In this document: one piece after another, positions 20,902 through 28,406 of the stretch
How the letters are laid out: every line of letters begins with the position of its first letter
Numbering within the stretch: the stretch's first letter is position 1
Source: WHTX01 sp038255145
Lineage (GTDB): Bacteria > Actinomycetota > Acidimicrobiia > Acidimicrobiales > CAIXPF01
Direction of reading: 5' to 3'
Length of the DNA: 28,406 nucleotides
Assembly (NCBI GenBank): GCA_038255145.1
Contig: JBBSLP010000074.1
Coordinates: 1-28,406, forward strand
Translations under genes and position numbers: made by a program
Notes under the pieces: generated by a model
What the model saw: only the letters and a program-made list of their open reading frames with translations
Told to the model about the DNA's origin: nothing
Database searches by the model: none

Positions 20902-22961
20902 CGCTCCCGGTCGAGGAAGGCCGAGTTGGACACGATGAACTCGCGCCGCTCGGGCACGTCGCGGCCCATGAGGACCCGGAAGGCGTTGGTGGCCGCAGCC
21001 ACCTCTTCGGCGTCCCCCATGGTCACCCGGCGCAGGACCCGGGTGCGGGGGTCCAGGGTGGTGGTGGCCAGCTCGTCGACGTCCATCTCGCCCAAGCCCT
21101 TGTTGCGACCGATGCGGTACCCGGTGCCGGCCTCGTCCAGGCGGGCCAGCAACACGGCCAGGTCGGCCTCGTCGTAGGCGAAGTGGACGTTGTTCTTCTT
21201 GCCGCCCTTCTTGCCGTTCACGGTGACGGTGAACAGCGGGGGCATGGCCACGTAGATGCGCCCGGCCTCGAGCATGGGGCGCAGGTGGTGGAAGAAGAGG
21301 GTGAGCAGCAGGCAGCGGATGTGGGCGCCGTCGACGTCGGCGTCGGCCAGGATCACCACCCGCCCGTAGCGGCAGTTGTTCAGGTCGAACTCGGGGCCTG
21401 ACCCTGCGCCCAGGGCGGTGATGATGGCCTCGGCCTCGGCGTTGTCGAGCACCTGGCGCAGGCTGGCCTTGCCGGCGTTGATGATCTTGCCCCGGATGGG
21501 CAGCACGGCCTGGGTCTCGCTGTTGCGCCCCTCCTTGGTGGGGCCCGCGGCCGAATCGCCCTCCACGATGAGCAGCTCGGACGCGGCCACGTCGGTGGTG
21601 CGGCAGTCGGCCAGCTTGTCGGGCAGGCCGGTGGCGGCCAAGGCCGAGGCCCGGCGCAGGGTCTCACGCTGCTGGCGCTGGGTGAGGCGCAGGAAGATGG
21701 CGTCGATGACCTTGCCGCGCACGTTGTCGACCTGGCCCTTCTTGCCCGTGCGGGTGATCCAGTCGACCAGGCCGGCCTTGACCGCCGCGTAGGTGACGGA
21801 CTGCACGGCGGGGGTGCCCAGCTCACGCTTGGTCTGGCCCCGGAACTGGGGCTCGGGCACGGTCACCTTGAGCACGGCGACCAGCCCTTCCTGGGTGTCG
21901 TCGCGGTTGGCCCTGGCGTCGTCGCCGAAGCGCTTGAGCTTCTTGGCCTCGCCCAGCAGGGTGTCGTTGACGACCCAGGTCAGGGCCCGCTCGAAGCCGG
22001 CCACGTGGGTGCCGCCGTCGGGGGTGGGGATGGTGTTGACGAAGGACACGATGTTGGTCTCGTAGCCCTTGACCCAACGGAACGCCAGCTCGACGAGGCA
22101 GGCCCGGGACACGGCCTGGACCTTGCCGTCGACGGGCACCGTCTCGTCGAAGCTGGCTTCGCCCGAGATCATGACGACCTCGGTCAGGGGCTCGCCCACC
22201 GACAGGGTCTCGACGTAGTCGATGATGCCCCGCCCCGAGCGGAACGTCTCGGGCTGGGCGCCACCGGGGCGCTCGTCGCGCAGGGTGATCTCCAGGCCGG
22301 GGACCAGGAAGCACATCTGCTCGAGGCGGGCCCGGACCTGGGCCGGGGTGATCTCGACCCCGGGCTCGAAGATGTCGCGGTCGGGCCAGAAGCGCACCCG
22401 CGTTCCGGTGACGTCGGGACCGACCTTGCCCACCTGCTCGAGGTCGTGGCCCCGCACGAACTTGGTGCCGTCGTAGCGGCCGGCGACGCGGCGCACGAAG
22501 GTCAACCGCCGGCGCAGGCCGTCCCGCTCGACCTCGGCGATGAGCTCGCGGGACAGGGCGTTGACCACGGACGCGCCCACACCGTGGAGGCCACCCGAGG
22601 CGCTGTAGGCCCCGCCGCCGAACTTGCCCCCGGCGTGCAGCTCGGTGAAGACGACCTCGAGGGCGGAGACCCGCTTGCGGCTGTGGCGGTCGGTGGGGAT
22701 GCCCCGCCCGTCGTCGACGACCTCGTAGGAGTCGTCGTCGTGGAAGGTGACGGTGATGTGCTCGGCGTGCCCGGCCGCGGCTTCGTCGATGGCGTTGTCG
22801 ATGAGCTCCCACAGCAGGTGGGCCAAGCCGTCGGCCCCCGTACCACCGATGTACATGCCCGGTCGCTTGCGGACGGCCTCGAGGCCGTCGAGCATCTGGA
22901 TGGCGTCAGCGCCGTAGCCGTCCGACGCGCTGCGCTTGGTGCGGGGGGCCACGTCGCTCAC
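20889..22961 (-). CDS. parE: DNA topoisomerase IV subunit B (GyrB/ParE family)
   Basis: A 690-residue ATPase subunit of a type IIA topoisomerase. GHKL ATPase: LDGLEAVRKRPGMYIGG, LLWELIDNAIDEAAAGHA, VVDDGRGIPTDRH, GGLHGVGASVVNALS; transducer QTK loop in FRGQTKRELGTPAV; TOPRIM: ELLIVEGDSAAGPTKEGRN, LPIRGKIINAGKA and VILADADVDGAHIRCLLLTLFF. The EGDSAAG form and lack of a large insertion resemble the second (ParE-type) subunit of actinobacteria such as Streptomyces, rather than GyrB. The GTG at 22961 overlaps the parC stop (GTGA), so the two subunits are translationally coupled. A gyrase identity cannot be fully excluded, but the order parC then parE argues against the usual gyrB-gyrA locus. Confidence 0.92.
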   Translation of the reverse strand: MSDVAPRTKRSASDGYGADAIQMLDGLEAVRKRPGMYIGGTGADGLAHLLWELIDNAIDEAAAGHAEHITVTFHDDDSYEVVDDGRGIPTDRHSRKRVSALEVVFTELHAGGKFGGGAYSASGGLHGVGASVVNALSRELIAEVERDGLRRRLTFVRRVAGRYDGTKFVRGHDLEQVGKVGPDVTGTRVRFWPDRDIFEPGVEITPAQVRARLEQMCFLVPGLEITLRDERPGGAQPETFRSGRGIIDYVETLSVGEPLTEVVMISGEASFDETVPVDGKVQAVSRACLVELAFRWVKGYETNIVSFVNTIPTPDGGTHVAGFERALTWVVNDTLLGEAKKLKRFGDDARANRDDTQEGLVAVLKVTVPEPQFRGQTKRELGTPAVQSVTYAAVKAGLVDWITRTGKKGQVDNVRGKVIDAIFLRLTQRQQRETLRRASALAATGLPDKLADCRTTDVAASELLIVEGDSAAGPTKEGRNSETQAVLPIRGKIINAGKASLRQVLDNAEAEAIITALGAGSGPEFDLNNCRYGRVVILADADVDGAHIRCLLLTLFFHHLRPMLEAGRIYVAMPPLFTVTVNGKKGGKKNNVHFAYDEADLAVLLARLDEAGTGYRIGRNKGLGEMDVDELATTTLDPRTRVLRRVTMGDAEEVAAATNAFRVLMGRDVPERREFIVSNSAFLDRERLDI

Positions 22962-25375
22962 CACCTCGCCGTGCCCGCGGCGAGGATGGCCCGCGATGGC
23001 TTGGAGGCCAGGGCACCCCGGGCGGTGGCGACGACGGGCAGGGGCACGGGGTGGGGGTCTTCCTTGGTGGGGTCGTCGGCCCGGGCCAGCAGGCACCACA
23101 GCTCGGCGGTGGGGGCGACGAGGGCCAGGGCCAGGCCCTGGTCCGACGGTCTCGAACGGTGCAGGCGCACGCCGGATCCGCCCCGGCCCTGGGGGGCGAG
23201 CTCGCTCACCGGGGTGAGCTTGGCTTCGCCGGCCACGCCCACGCCGAGGATGACGCCGTCCTCGGCGGCCACGCCGGCGGCGAGCACGGTGGCCCCCGAA
23301 CGCAGGCGCATGCCGGCCACCCCCTTGGCCGTGCGGCCCTGGACGGCCACCCCGGACAGGGCGGTGCGCAGGGCCGAGCCGTCGCTGGCCACGAGCACGA
23401 TGTCGACGTCGTCGGGGGCCCGGAAGGCCGCGGCCAGGCGGTCGCCCTCGGCCAGGGTCATGACCGACAGCTCGTCCTTGAGCACGGTCAGCTCGGCCAC
23501 TGACAGCCGCTTGGCCATCCCCCCGGCGGTGACCAGCACCAGGGGGTCGTCACCGGCGCCGAGGAAGGCCAGGACCTTCTCGCCCTTCTCCACGGCGAAC
23601 AGCTCGGCCGCAGCGGCGCCGCGGGTGCGGCCGGCCACCTCGGGCACCTCGGCCGCGGTGATGGTCAGGGTGCGGCCCCGGTCGGTGAGGGCGAACAGGG
23701 TGCTGCGGTTGCTGGTGTCGACGGCGGCGGCGAGCACGTCGTGGCGGCCCAGACGGGCCCGGGGCGGGTCGGTGGCCGACGGTTCACGGCCCACCCAGCC
23801 CGAGGTGGACAGGGTCAGGGTGCAGGCGTCGTCGGCCAGCTCGAAGCTGCGGGGGGCCGAGGCCGCGGTGGTCTTGGGGGCGGCCGATGCCGAGACGATG
23901 CGGGTGCGGCGGGGGGTGTCGAGGCGGCCCACCAGCTCGGCCAGCTCGTCGGAGACGATGTCCCGGCGACGCTCCTCGGAGGCGAGGATGGACTCGTGCT
24001 CGGCGATGCATGCGTGCAGCTCGGCCACCTCGTCGACCAGCTTCTGACGTTCGAGCTGGGTGAGGCGGCGCAGCATCATGTCGAGCACGGCGGTGGCCTG
24101 CAGCTCGCTGAGGCCGAGCTCGGTCTGGAGCCCGGTCCGGGCCGTGACCGCGTCCCGTGAGCCCCGGATGAGGGCGATGACCCGGTCGAGGTTGTCGAGG
24201 GCGACGATGAGGCCTTCGAGCAGGTGGGCCCGCTCGCGGTCCTTGCCCAGGCGGTACTGCGTGCGGCGTACGACGACCTCGAGGCGGTGCTCGAGGTAGA
24301 GGCGGCACAGGTCGTAGAGGCCCAGGGTGGTGGGCACGCCCTTGACCAGGACGACGCTGTTGACGCCGAACGTCTCTTCCATGGGGGTGAGGCGGTAGAG
24401 CTCGGTGAGCACGGCGTGGGGGTCGGACCCGGGGCGGACCTCGATCTGCAGGCGCAGGCCGAACTGGCGGTCGGTCAGGTTCTTGACGTCGGTGATGGCG
24501 GTGAGCTTGCCCCCCAGCACGAGCTCCTTGATGCGGGCCACCACCCGTTCGGGGCCGACGTTGTAGGGCAGCTCGGTGACGATGATGCCCTGACGGCGGG
24601 GAGAGACCTGGGCCACCTCGGCCTTGGCGCGGAGGCGCAGGCCGCCGCGGCCGCCGGCGTAGGCGTCACGCAGGGTGCCGTCGTCGACGACGATGCCCCC
24701 GGTGGGGAAGTCGGGGCCGGGGATGACGGCCATGAGCTCGTCGAGGGTCGGGGGGTCGTCGGGGCGGCGCAGGACGAGCTCGAGGGCCTTGCACACCTCG
24801 CCCAGGTTGTGGGGCGGGAGGTTGGTGGCCATGCCCACGGCGATGCCGGACGCACCGTTGACCAGCAGGTTGGGCAGGCGGGCGGGGAGGTACTCGGGCT
24901 CGTCGTTCTCGCCGTCGAAGGTGTCGCGGAACTCGACGGTCTCCTCGTCGAGCTCACCGAGGAGGTCGACAGCGGCTTCGGCCAGGCGGCACTCGGTGTA
25001 GCGGTAGGCGGCCGGGGGGTCGTCGAGGGAGCCGAAGTTGCCGTGGGGGTCGATGAGGGGGACCCGCATGGAGAAGGGCTGGCCCAGGCGCACGAGGGCC
25101 TCGTAGACCGAGCTGTCCCCGTGGGGGTGGTACTTGCCCAGCACGTCGCCGACGACGGTGGCGCACTTGCGGTGGGGGTTGCCCGGCCGCAGGCCCAGAC
25201 GGCTCATGGAGAGCAGGATGCGGCGCTGCACGGGCTTGAGGCCGTCACGTACGTCGGGCAGGGCCCGGGCGGTGATGACCGAGAGCGAGTAGGGCAGGAA
25301 GCTCTGGCCCAGCTCGTCGGCGGCACTGATGTCGCGGACCTCGCTGGCGATGGCACCAGGGCTGGCGGGGGGCAC
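22958..25375 (-). CDS. parC: DNA topoisomerase IV subunit A (GyrA/ParC family)
   Basis: An 805-residue DNA-cleaving subunit. SFLPYSLSVITARALPDVRDGLKPVQRRIL, KCATVVGDVLGKYHPHGDSSVYEALVRL and AAYRYTECRL are seen, with the catalytic tyrosine at residue 126. In the quinolone-binding region the Ser/acidic pair is Ser88 and Glu92, the sensitive-type arrangement. A beta-pinwheel C-terminal domain follows (about residues 490-790); the GyrA box QRRGGKG appears only as QGRGGSG, so strong DNA wrapping is doubtful and ParC-like activity more likely. The GTG at 25375 was chosen because AGGAGGAG lies eight bases upstream; the longer frame from ATG 25426 lacks such a site. It overlaps parE by four bases. 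Confidence 0.92.
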   Translation of the reverse strand: MPPASPGAIASEVRDISAADELGQSFLPYSLSVITARALPDVRDGLKPVQRRILLSMSRLGLRPGNPHRKCATVVGDVLGKYHPHGDSSVYEALVRLGQPFSMRVPLIDPHGNFGSLDDPPAAYRYTECRLAEAAVDLLGELDEETVEFRDTFDGENDEPEYLPARLPNLLVNGASGIAVGMATNLPPHNLGEVCKALELVLRRPDDPPTLDELMAVIPGPDFPTGGIVVDDGTLRDAYAGGRGGLRLRAKAEVAQVSPRRQGIIVTELPYNVGPERVVARIKELVLGGKLTAITDVKNLTDRQFGLRLQIEVRPGSDPHAVLTELYRLTPMEETFGVNSVVLVKGVPTTLGLYDLCRLYLEHRLEVVVRRTQYRLGKDRERAHLLEGLIVALDNLDRVIALIRGSRDAVTARTGLQTELGLSELQATAVLDMMLRRLTQLERQKLVDEVAELHACIAEHESILASEERRRDIVSDELAELVGRLDTPRRTRIVSASAAPKTTAASAPRSFELADDACTLTLSTSGWVGREPSATDPPRARLGRHDVLAAAVDTSNRSTLFALTDRGRTLTITAAEVPEVAGRTRGAAAAELFAVEKGEKVLAFLGAGDDPLVLVTAGGMAKRLSVAELTVLKDELSVMTLAEGDRLAAAFRAPDDVDIVLVASDGSALRTALSGVAVQGRTAKGVAGMRLRSGATVLAAGVAAEDGVILGVGVAGEAKLTPVSELAPQGRGGSGVRLHRSRPSDQGLALALVAPTAELWCLLARADDPTKEDPHPVPLPVVATARGALASKPSRAILAAGTARW

Positions 25376-25438
25376 GCTTCGTTCTCCTCCTGCGGCCGGC
25401 GGGGGGCCGACCTCTCCCTCCATCATCTTGGACGCCGG

Positions 25439-25444
25439 AGGTTA
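25439..25444 (-). promoter_or_regulatory. Candidate -10 element for parC-parE
   Basis: TAACCT on the minus strand fits TANNNT and would give a start near 25432 and a 57-nt leader that includes the AGGAGGAG ribosome-binding site of the GTG at 25375. The expected -35 region (about 25462-25467) has no consensus sequence but is covered by the LexA-like box. Confidence 0.35.
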
Positions 25445-25456
25445 CCACGAGGATGT

Positions 25457-25470
25457 CGAACACCCGTTCG
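25457..25470. promoter_or_regulatory. LexA-like SOS box
   Basis: CGAACACCCGTTCG matches the actinobacterial LexA site pattern CGAAC-N4-GTTCG in all ten conserved outer positions. It lies in the 195-bp divergent gap (25427-25621) between parC and the AbiEi/DUF559 gene, just upstream of the predicted parC -10. Either or both genes could be DNA-damage controlled. Confidence 0.6.
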
Positions 25471-25486
25471 CCAGACGACGGGCCGG

Positions 25487-25578
25487 CAGCCGGTCGGCTC
25501 CCGGAAGCCCGTGGTGGGCTCCTGGGTGCGTGATTCACCGCTCAGCGGGCAAAACTGCACCCAGAACAGCCGGTCGGC
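25487..25578. repeat. Direct and inverted repeats upstream of the AbiEi-like gene
   Basis: CAGCCGGTCGGC occurs at 25487-25498 and 25567-25578. Between the copies lies a perfect inverted repeat, CTGGGTGC (25522-25529) with GCACCCAG (25557-25564), whose loop contains a smaller CCGCT/AGCGG stem. AbiEi-type antitoxins are known to bind inverted repeats in their own promoters, so this could be an autoregulatory site; that is an inference. Confidence 0.45.
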
Positions 25579-25621
25579 GGCGCGGGGTCCCACCAAGTCG
25601 GCCCGGCGGTCACAGCCCACG

Positions 25622-26554
25622 ATGATGATCGACGACATGAACTTGGCGGAGCGCAGATTGGCCGAGATGACGCGCCGTCAGCACGGGCTGGCGACGAGAC
25701 GGCAGGCGCTCGCCACTGGCGTGTCGTCAGCAGCATGGACCCGGATGGTGAACGGCGGAGGACTCATACCGGTGCGCACGGGCCTCGCCCGCCTGAGAAG
25801 CGCGCCCCAGACCGACGAACAGCGGATCCTGGGGGCGGTGTTGTCGGTGGGGCCTGGCGCGCTGGCGTCCCACACGTCTGCGGCGCGGCTGTGGGGGGTG
25901 CCGCTGGCCACCTGGGAGCTCGAGGTCGTGATGCCGGACCGTACGCAGTCGACGCGGGCGAAGGGCGTCATCGTCCATCGGCCCAGGGACGTGTCCGATC
26001 TCCGGCGGACGTTCCGATCCAAGATCCCCGTGACGAACCCCCTGCGACTGTTGGTGGACCTCGGCGGGTCGACGGCGGAGGCGACGGTCGAGGTGGCTCT
26101 GGACCACCTACTCGTGGAACGGCGGGTGACCCTGTCCGCCGTGCGGGCCGCTGTGGCGCGTCACGGCATGAAGGGGCGTACCGGCATCGGCCCGCTGCGA
26201 GCCGTGCTCGATCGCTGGGCGTTCGAAGACCAGGTCCCGAACTCCGTCTTCGAGACGCTCGTGTCCCGCCTGTTGGCCGCCAACGGATTGCCCCAACCGG
26301 TGTTCCACCTGGTGGTGGCCGGGCACGAGGTCGACTTCGCCTTTCCCGACCTCGGCGTCGTCGTGGAGCTCGACGGTTGGGCGACGCACGGCGGTCGGAT
26401 GGCCTTCGAGACGGATCGCGCCCGTGACCTGGCCATCCAGGCGCTCGGCCGGATCGTTGTCCGCCTGACGTGGCGGGCGTTCAAGCGCCGTCCGGCTGAG
26501 GTGATCGCCAGCCTGGCCGCGGTCCTGGCCATCCGGTCCCGCGCTGCGGTGTGA
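25622..26554 (+). CDS. AbiEi-like N-terminal domain fused to a DUF559 nuclease-like domain
   Basis: A 310-residue protein common in actinobacteria but of unproven role. Residues about 12-60 form a winged-helix antitoxin-like domain (RRQHGLATRRQALATGVSSAAWTRMVNGGGLIPVRTGLARL). The middle part resembles the AbiEi C-terminal region (SHTSAARLWGVPL, NPLRLLVDLGG). Residues about 205-300 are a DUF559/Vsr-like PD-(D/E)xK fold with Glu211, Asp238 in EVDFAF, and Glu249/Asp251 in VVVELDGW, so metal-binding residues look intact. No AbiEii toxin gene follows. The ATG at 25622 is provisional: ATGs at 25625 and 25637 are also in frame and none has a clear Shine-Dalgarno. It is divergent from parC, with a LexA-like box between them. 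Confidence 0.85.
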   Translation: MMIDDMNLAERRLAEMTRRQHGLATRRQALATGVSSAAWTRMVNGGGLIPVRTGLARLRSAPQTDEQRILGAVLSVGPGALASHTSAARLWGVPLATWELEVVMPDRTQSTRAKGVIVHRPRDVSDLRRTFRSKIPVTNPLRLLVDLGGSTAEATVEVALDHLLVERRVTLSAVRAAVARHGMKGRTGIGPLRAVLDRWAFEDQVPNSVFETLVSRLLAANGLPQPVFHLVVAGHEVDFAFPDLGVVVELDGWATHGGRMAFETDRARDLAIQALGRIVVRLTWRAFKRRPAEVIASLAAVLAIRSRAAV

Positions 26555-26607
26555 TTCGGTCGCGCCCGGACTTCGACCGGCGACCGCCCACAGAGAGGCG
26601 GCGGGGG

Positions 26608-27297
26608 CTAGAGGTGGCGGAAGGATCGCTCCCGGTGGCGTTCCCGGAGTTGGAGGGCGGCGGCGGCGATGGAGACGAGGGTGATGACGACGGCGGCGGC
26701 CGCCAGCCAGGGGACGAGGGCGTCGACTCCGCCGCCATCCGACGGCGCCGGTGGCAACGGCCCGCCCACGAGCTGCTCGTAGACGACGGACCAGCCGCCG
26801 GCGGGGTCGTGGTCGAGCACGGGGATGGCCGCGGCCAGGGCGGCATCGAGGGCGGCGTCGTCCCAGGCCCGGCTGGACCCGGCGACATCGTCGCGGGTGA
26901 CGACGAGCACGGTGTCGATGCTGCGGTCGCGTGGTCGCACCTCGGCCAGCAGGTTGGCCACGAAGTTCCGCGTGCCCCGGGGCGGCGGTGTGCTCAGGGC
27001 GACGATGGCCCAGCCCTGCCCGGCGTCACGGATGCGGGCCTGCACCGCAGCCAGGTCCTCGGGATCGACGCCCGCACCCTCCTCGACGAAGGTCCCCTGG
27101 GCGACGACGGCATCGGCCACCTCGTCGATGAGCTCGGGCGCGGCGACCACGCTGGTCACGTCGCTCCCCTGGCCCTGGGCCCCGGCCGGGCTGGCCAGCG
27201 CGGCGCCGGCACCGAGCGCGCCGATGCCCAGCACCCCCAGGGCTCCCACCCTGACCAGAGCGGACAGCGCAGCTGGCACCCACCTCTGCCGCCTCAT
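26608..27297 (-). CDS. Rv1476-family membrane protein (DUF6676)
   Basis: A 229-residue protein anchored by two hydrophobic segments: an N-terminal signal-like helix (about residues 12-40, ending ASPAGAQ) and a C-terminal membrane helix (about 195-215, PWLAAAAVVITLVSIAAAAL) followed by an Arg/His-rich cytoplasmic tail. The extracellular part (QARIRDAGQGWAIVALSTPP, DTVLVVTRDDVAGSS) resembles the TPM-like domain of mycobacterial Rv1476, whose function is unknown. The ATG at 27297 was chosen over an upstream in-frame start because TACCCT (27306-27311, minus) ends eight bases before it, indicating a leaderless mRNA. It is convergent with the AbiEi/DUF559 gene. Confidence 0.78.
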   Translation of the reverse strand: MRRQRWVPAALSALVRVGALGVLGIGALGAGAALASPAGAQGQGSDVTSVVAAPELIDEVADAVVAQGTFVEEGAGVDPEDLAAVQARIRDAGQGWAIVALSTPPPRGTRNFVANLLAEVRPRDRSIDTVLVVTRDDVAGSSRAWDDAALDAALAAAIPVLDHDPAGGWSVVYEQLVGGPLPPAPSDGGGVDALVPWLAAAAVVITLVSIAAAALQLRERHRERSFRHL

Positions 27298-27305
27298 GGG
27301 GACCA

Positions 27306-27315
27306 AGGGTACGCT
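27306..27315. promoter_or_regulatory. Overlapping divergent -10 elements
   Basis: TACCCT (minus strand, 27306-27311) precedes the Rv1476-like gene, with TTGGAC 16 bases upstream as a possible -35. TACGCT (plus strand, 27310-27315) could serve the LLM oxidoreductase gene, giving a leader of about 29 nt with its ribosome-binding site. The two hexamers share two bases, so the promoters could not be occupied together. Confidence 0.45.
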
Positions 27316-27350
27316 CAGCGCCCGATCGTCCAACCAGGGGGAAGTACACC

Positions 27351-28268
27351 ATGTCCCAGATGCCCGCCATCTCGCTCGCCGCCGTGCCCGGGCGTCGCAT
27401 GCCCGTCGTCGAGGCCGCGGCCGAGGCCGAGCGGCTCGGCTTCACGGGCATCTTCTGCCCCAGCCTGGGCGACGCCATCGGCCTGTGCCTGTCCATCGCC
27501 CACGTGACGAACACCATCCCCTTCGGCACCTCGGTCCAGCCCATCTACCTGCAGCACCCCGCCCAGCTGGCCGGGCAGGCCTCCTACATCAACGAGATCT
27601 CCGGCGGCCGCTTCTACCTGGGCATCGGCGTCAGCCACGGACCCGTGCACGAGCGCCTCAAGGCCGACGTGGGCCGCCCCCTCAGCGACATCCGCGACTA
27701 CGTGGCCGCCCTGCACAAGGCCGACCCCTCCCCCAAGAAGCCCGAGTTCGGCCTGCCCCCCATCGTGCTGGCCACCCTGCGGGACAAGATGGTCGACCTG
27801 TCCACCTCGATCTCCGAGGGTGCCGTGTGGGCCAACGCCTCGCTGAACGACATGCCCCGCTCGATCGCCCGCATCCCCCAGGAGAAGAAGGACGCCGGCT
27901 TCTTCATCGGGAACATGATCCCCACCGTCATCGACGACGACAAGGAAGCGGCGGCCAACAAGAACCGGTCCACGCTCACCGGCTACGTGTCGCTCCCCAA
28001 CTACCGGAACTACTGGAAGCAGGCCGGTTACGAGGAGGAGATGACCGGCATCGAGAAGGCCATCGAGGCCGGCGAGCGCGACCGCATCCCCTCGTTCATG
28101 ACCGACCGCTGGCTGTCGAGCTGCACCCTGTACGGCTCCGTGTCCGAGGTGCGTGAGGGCGTCGAGAAGTGGTTCGACGCCGGCGTCACCACCCCCATCC
28201 TCGTGCCCTCCTCCGCCAAGGGCGGCCAGCTCGTGGCCATCCGGGAGATGTTCGACGCCTTCAGCTGA
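27351..28268 (+). CDS. LLM class (probably F420-dependent) oxidoreductase
   Basis: A 305-residue luciferase-like TIM-barrel protein, of a different subgroup from the one at 15904. AAAEAERLGFTGIFCPSLGDAIGL, FGTSVQPIYLQHPAQLAGQASYINEISGGRFYLGIGVSHGPVHERL and the C-terminal YGSVSEVREGVEKWFDAGVTTPIL are typical of actinobacterial LLM proteins that use reduced or oxidised F420, but the cofactor cannot be proved here. No substrate is evident. The ATG at 27351 follows AGGGGGAAG at a spacing of about six bases. Divergent from the Rv1476-like gene across 53 bp. The protein is complete, ending with a stop at 28266-28268. Confidence 0.9.
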   Translation: MSQMPAISLAAVPGRRMPVVEAAAEAERLGFTGIFCPSLGDAIGLCLSIAHVTNTIPFGTSVQPIYLQHPAQLAGQASYINEISGGRFYLGIGVSHGPVHERLKADVGRPLSDIRDYVAALHKADPSPKKPEFGLPPIVLATLRDKMVDLSTSISEGAVWANASLNDMPRSIARIPQEKKDAGFFIGNMIPTVIDDDKEAAANKNRSTLTGYVSLPNYRNYWKQAGYEEEMTGIEKAIEAGERDRIPSFMTDRWLSSCTLYGSVSEVREGVEKWFDAGVTTPILVPSSAKGGQLVAIREMFDAFS

Positions 28269-28328
28269 GTTCCTGTGGCTGCTGCGCGGCCGTGACGCAA
28301 GCGTGAAAATGGTGCTCGAGCGAGCCTG

Positions 28329-28406
28329 TCACGCCGTCGTCTTCTTGGTCTTGAGGCCGTAGTTGAGTTTGGTGTGGGGCCCGACCAGAAGGGCGACGCA
28401 CTGTGC
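28329..28406 (-). CDS. Partial CDS, 3' end of an unknown gene
   Basis: A minus-strand frame enters from the right edge and ends with TGA at 28329-28331. It reads LLVGPHTKLNYGLKTKKTTA at its C-terminus; nearly all codons end in G or C, as in real genes of this window. It is convergent with the LLM oxidoreductase gene, 60 bp away. I cannot name the family from 25 residues. Confidence 0.5.
   Translation of the reverse strand, partial: AQCVALLVGPHTKLNYGLKTKKTTA

Noticed and set aside
25376..25426. Longer N-terminus of the ParC-like protein from ATG 25426 or 25423
   Set aside because: No ribosome site precedes those codons, whereas AGGAGGAG is ideally placed for the GTG at 25375, and the extra residues are Gly/Pro-rich and not conserved in type.

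Overview
This window looks like chromosomal DNA from a very GC-rich actinomycete, most plausibly class Acidimicrobiia (Iamia/Ilumatobacter-like). The grounds are the strong G/C third-position bias, frequent GTG and some TTG starts, several leaderless promoters (TANNNT placed 6-8 nt before the start codon), an Rv1476-type protein, a Streptomyces-type ParE/ParC pair, luciferase-like flavin/F420 oxidoreductases and a paired acyl-CoA dehydrogenase operon. The taxon is an inference. No rRNA, tRNA, insertion sequence, prophage or CRISPR array was seen.

Layout. 1-1099 (minus): the 5' end of an unknown gene and an acyl-CoA thioesterase II. 1195-3931 (plus): DNA photolyase, a DUF427 protein, a hairpin, and an N-terminally short DUF6159 membrane protein. 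3978-6225 (minus): YqgE/AlgH protein, a CDF metal transporter whose 5' end is out of frame, and a ClpP-type peptidase. Divergent from clpP, 6275-7059 (plus): a SRPBCC protein and an ArsR-type regulator. A 20-bp palindrome sits in the shared control region. 7060-7485: non-coding, with four strong inverted repeats. 7486-9764 (minus): two overlapping acyl-CoA dehydrogenase genes. 10092-11519 (plus): a secreted LPXTG-anchored surface protein with a structured 5' leader. 11620-15628 (minus): gcvT-gcvP under a glycine riboswitch. 15904-20793 (minus): a luciferase-like oxidoreductase, a ParA-type ATPase translationally coupled to a CYTH-like/CHAD protein, an unknown Pro-rich protein and a small ferredoxin. 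20889-25375 (minus): overlapping parC and parE, with a LexA-like box upstream. 25622-26554 (plus): an AbiEi-like/DUF559 fusion. 26608-28268: an Rv1476-like membrane protein divergent from a second luciferase-like oxidoreductase. The last 78 bases hold the 3' end of another minus-strand gene.

Most genes are housekeeping: fatty-acid/acyl-CoA turnover, one-carbon metabolism, DNA repair and DNA topology. The most interesting points are: (1) the ParA-CHAD pair, which could be a positioning system for polyphosphate granules; (2) the palindrome that covers the clpP -35 element and the start of the SRPBCC-ArsR operon; (3) a leader in front of the LPXTG gene in which a hairpin arm could pair instead with sequence overlapping the ribosome-binding site; (4) the LexA-like box between parC and the AbiEi/DUF559 gene; and (5) the hairpin-rich gap at 7060-7485. 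All functions are assigned by reading motifs; no database search was run.
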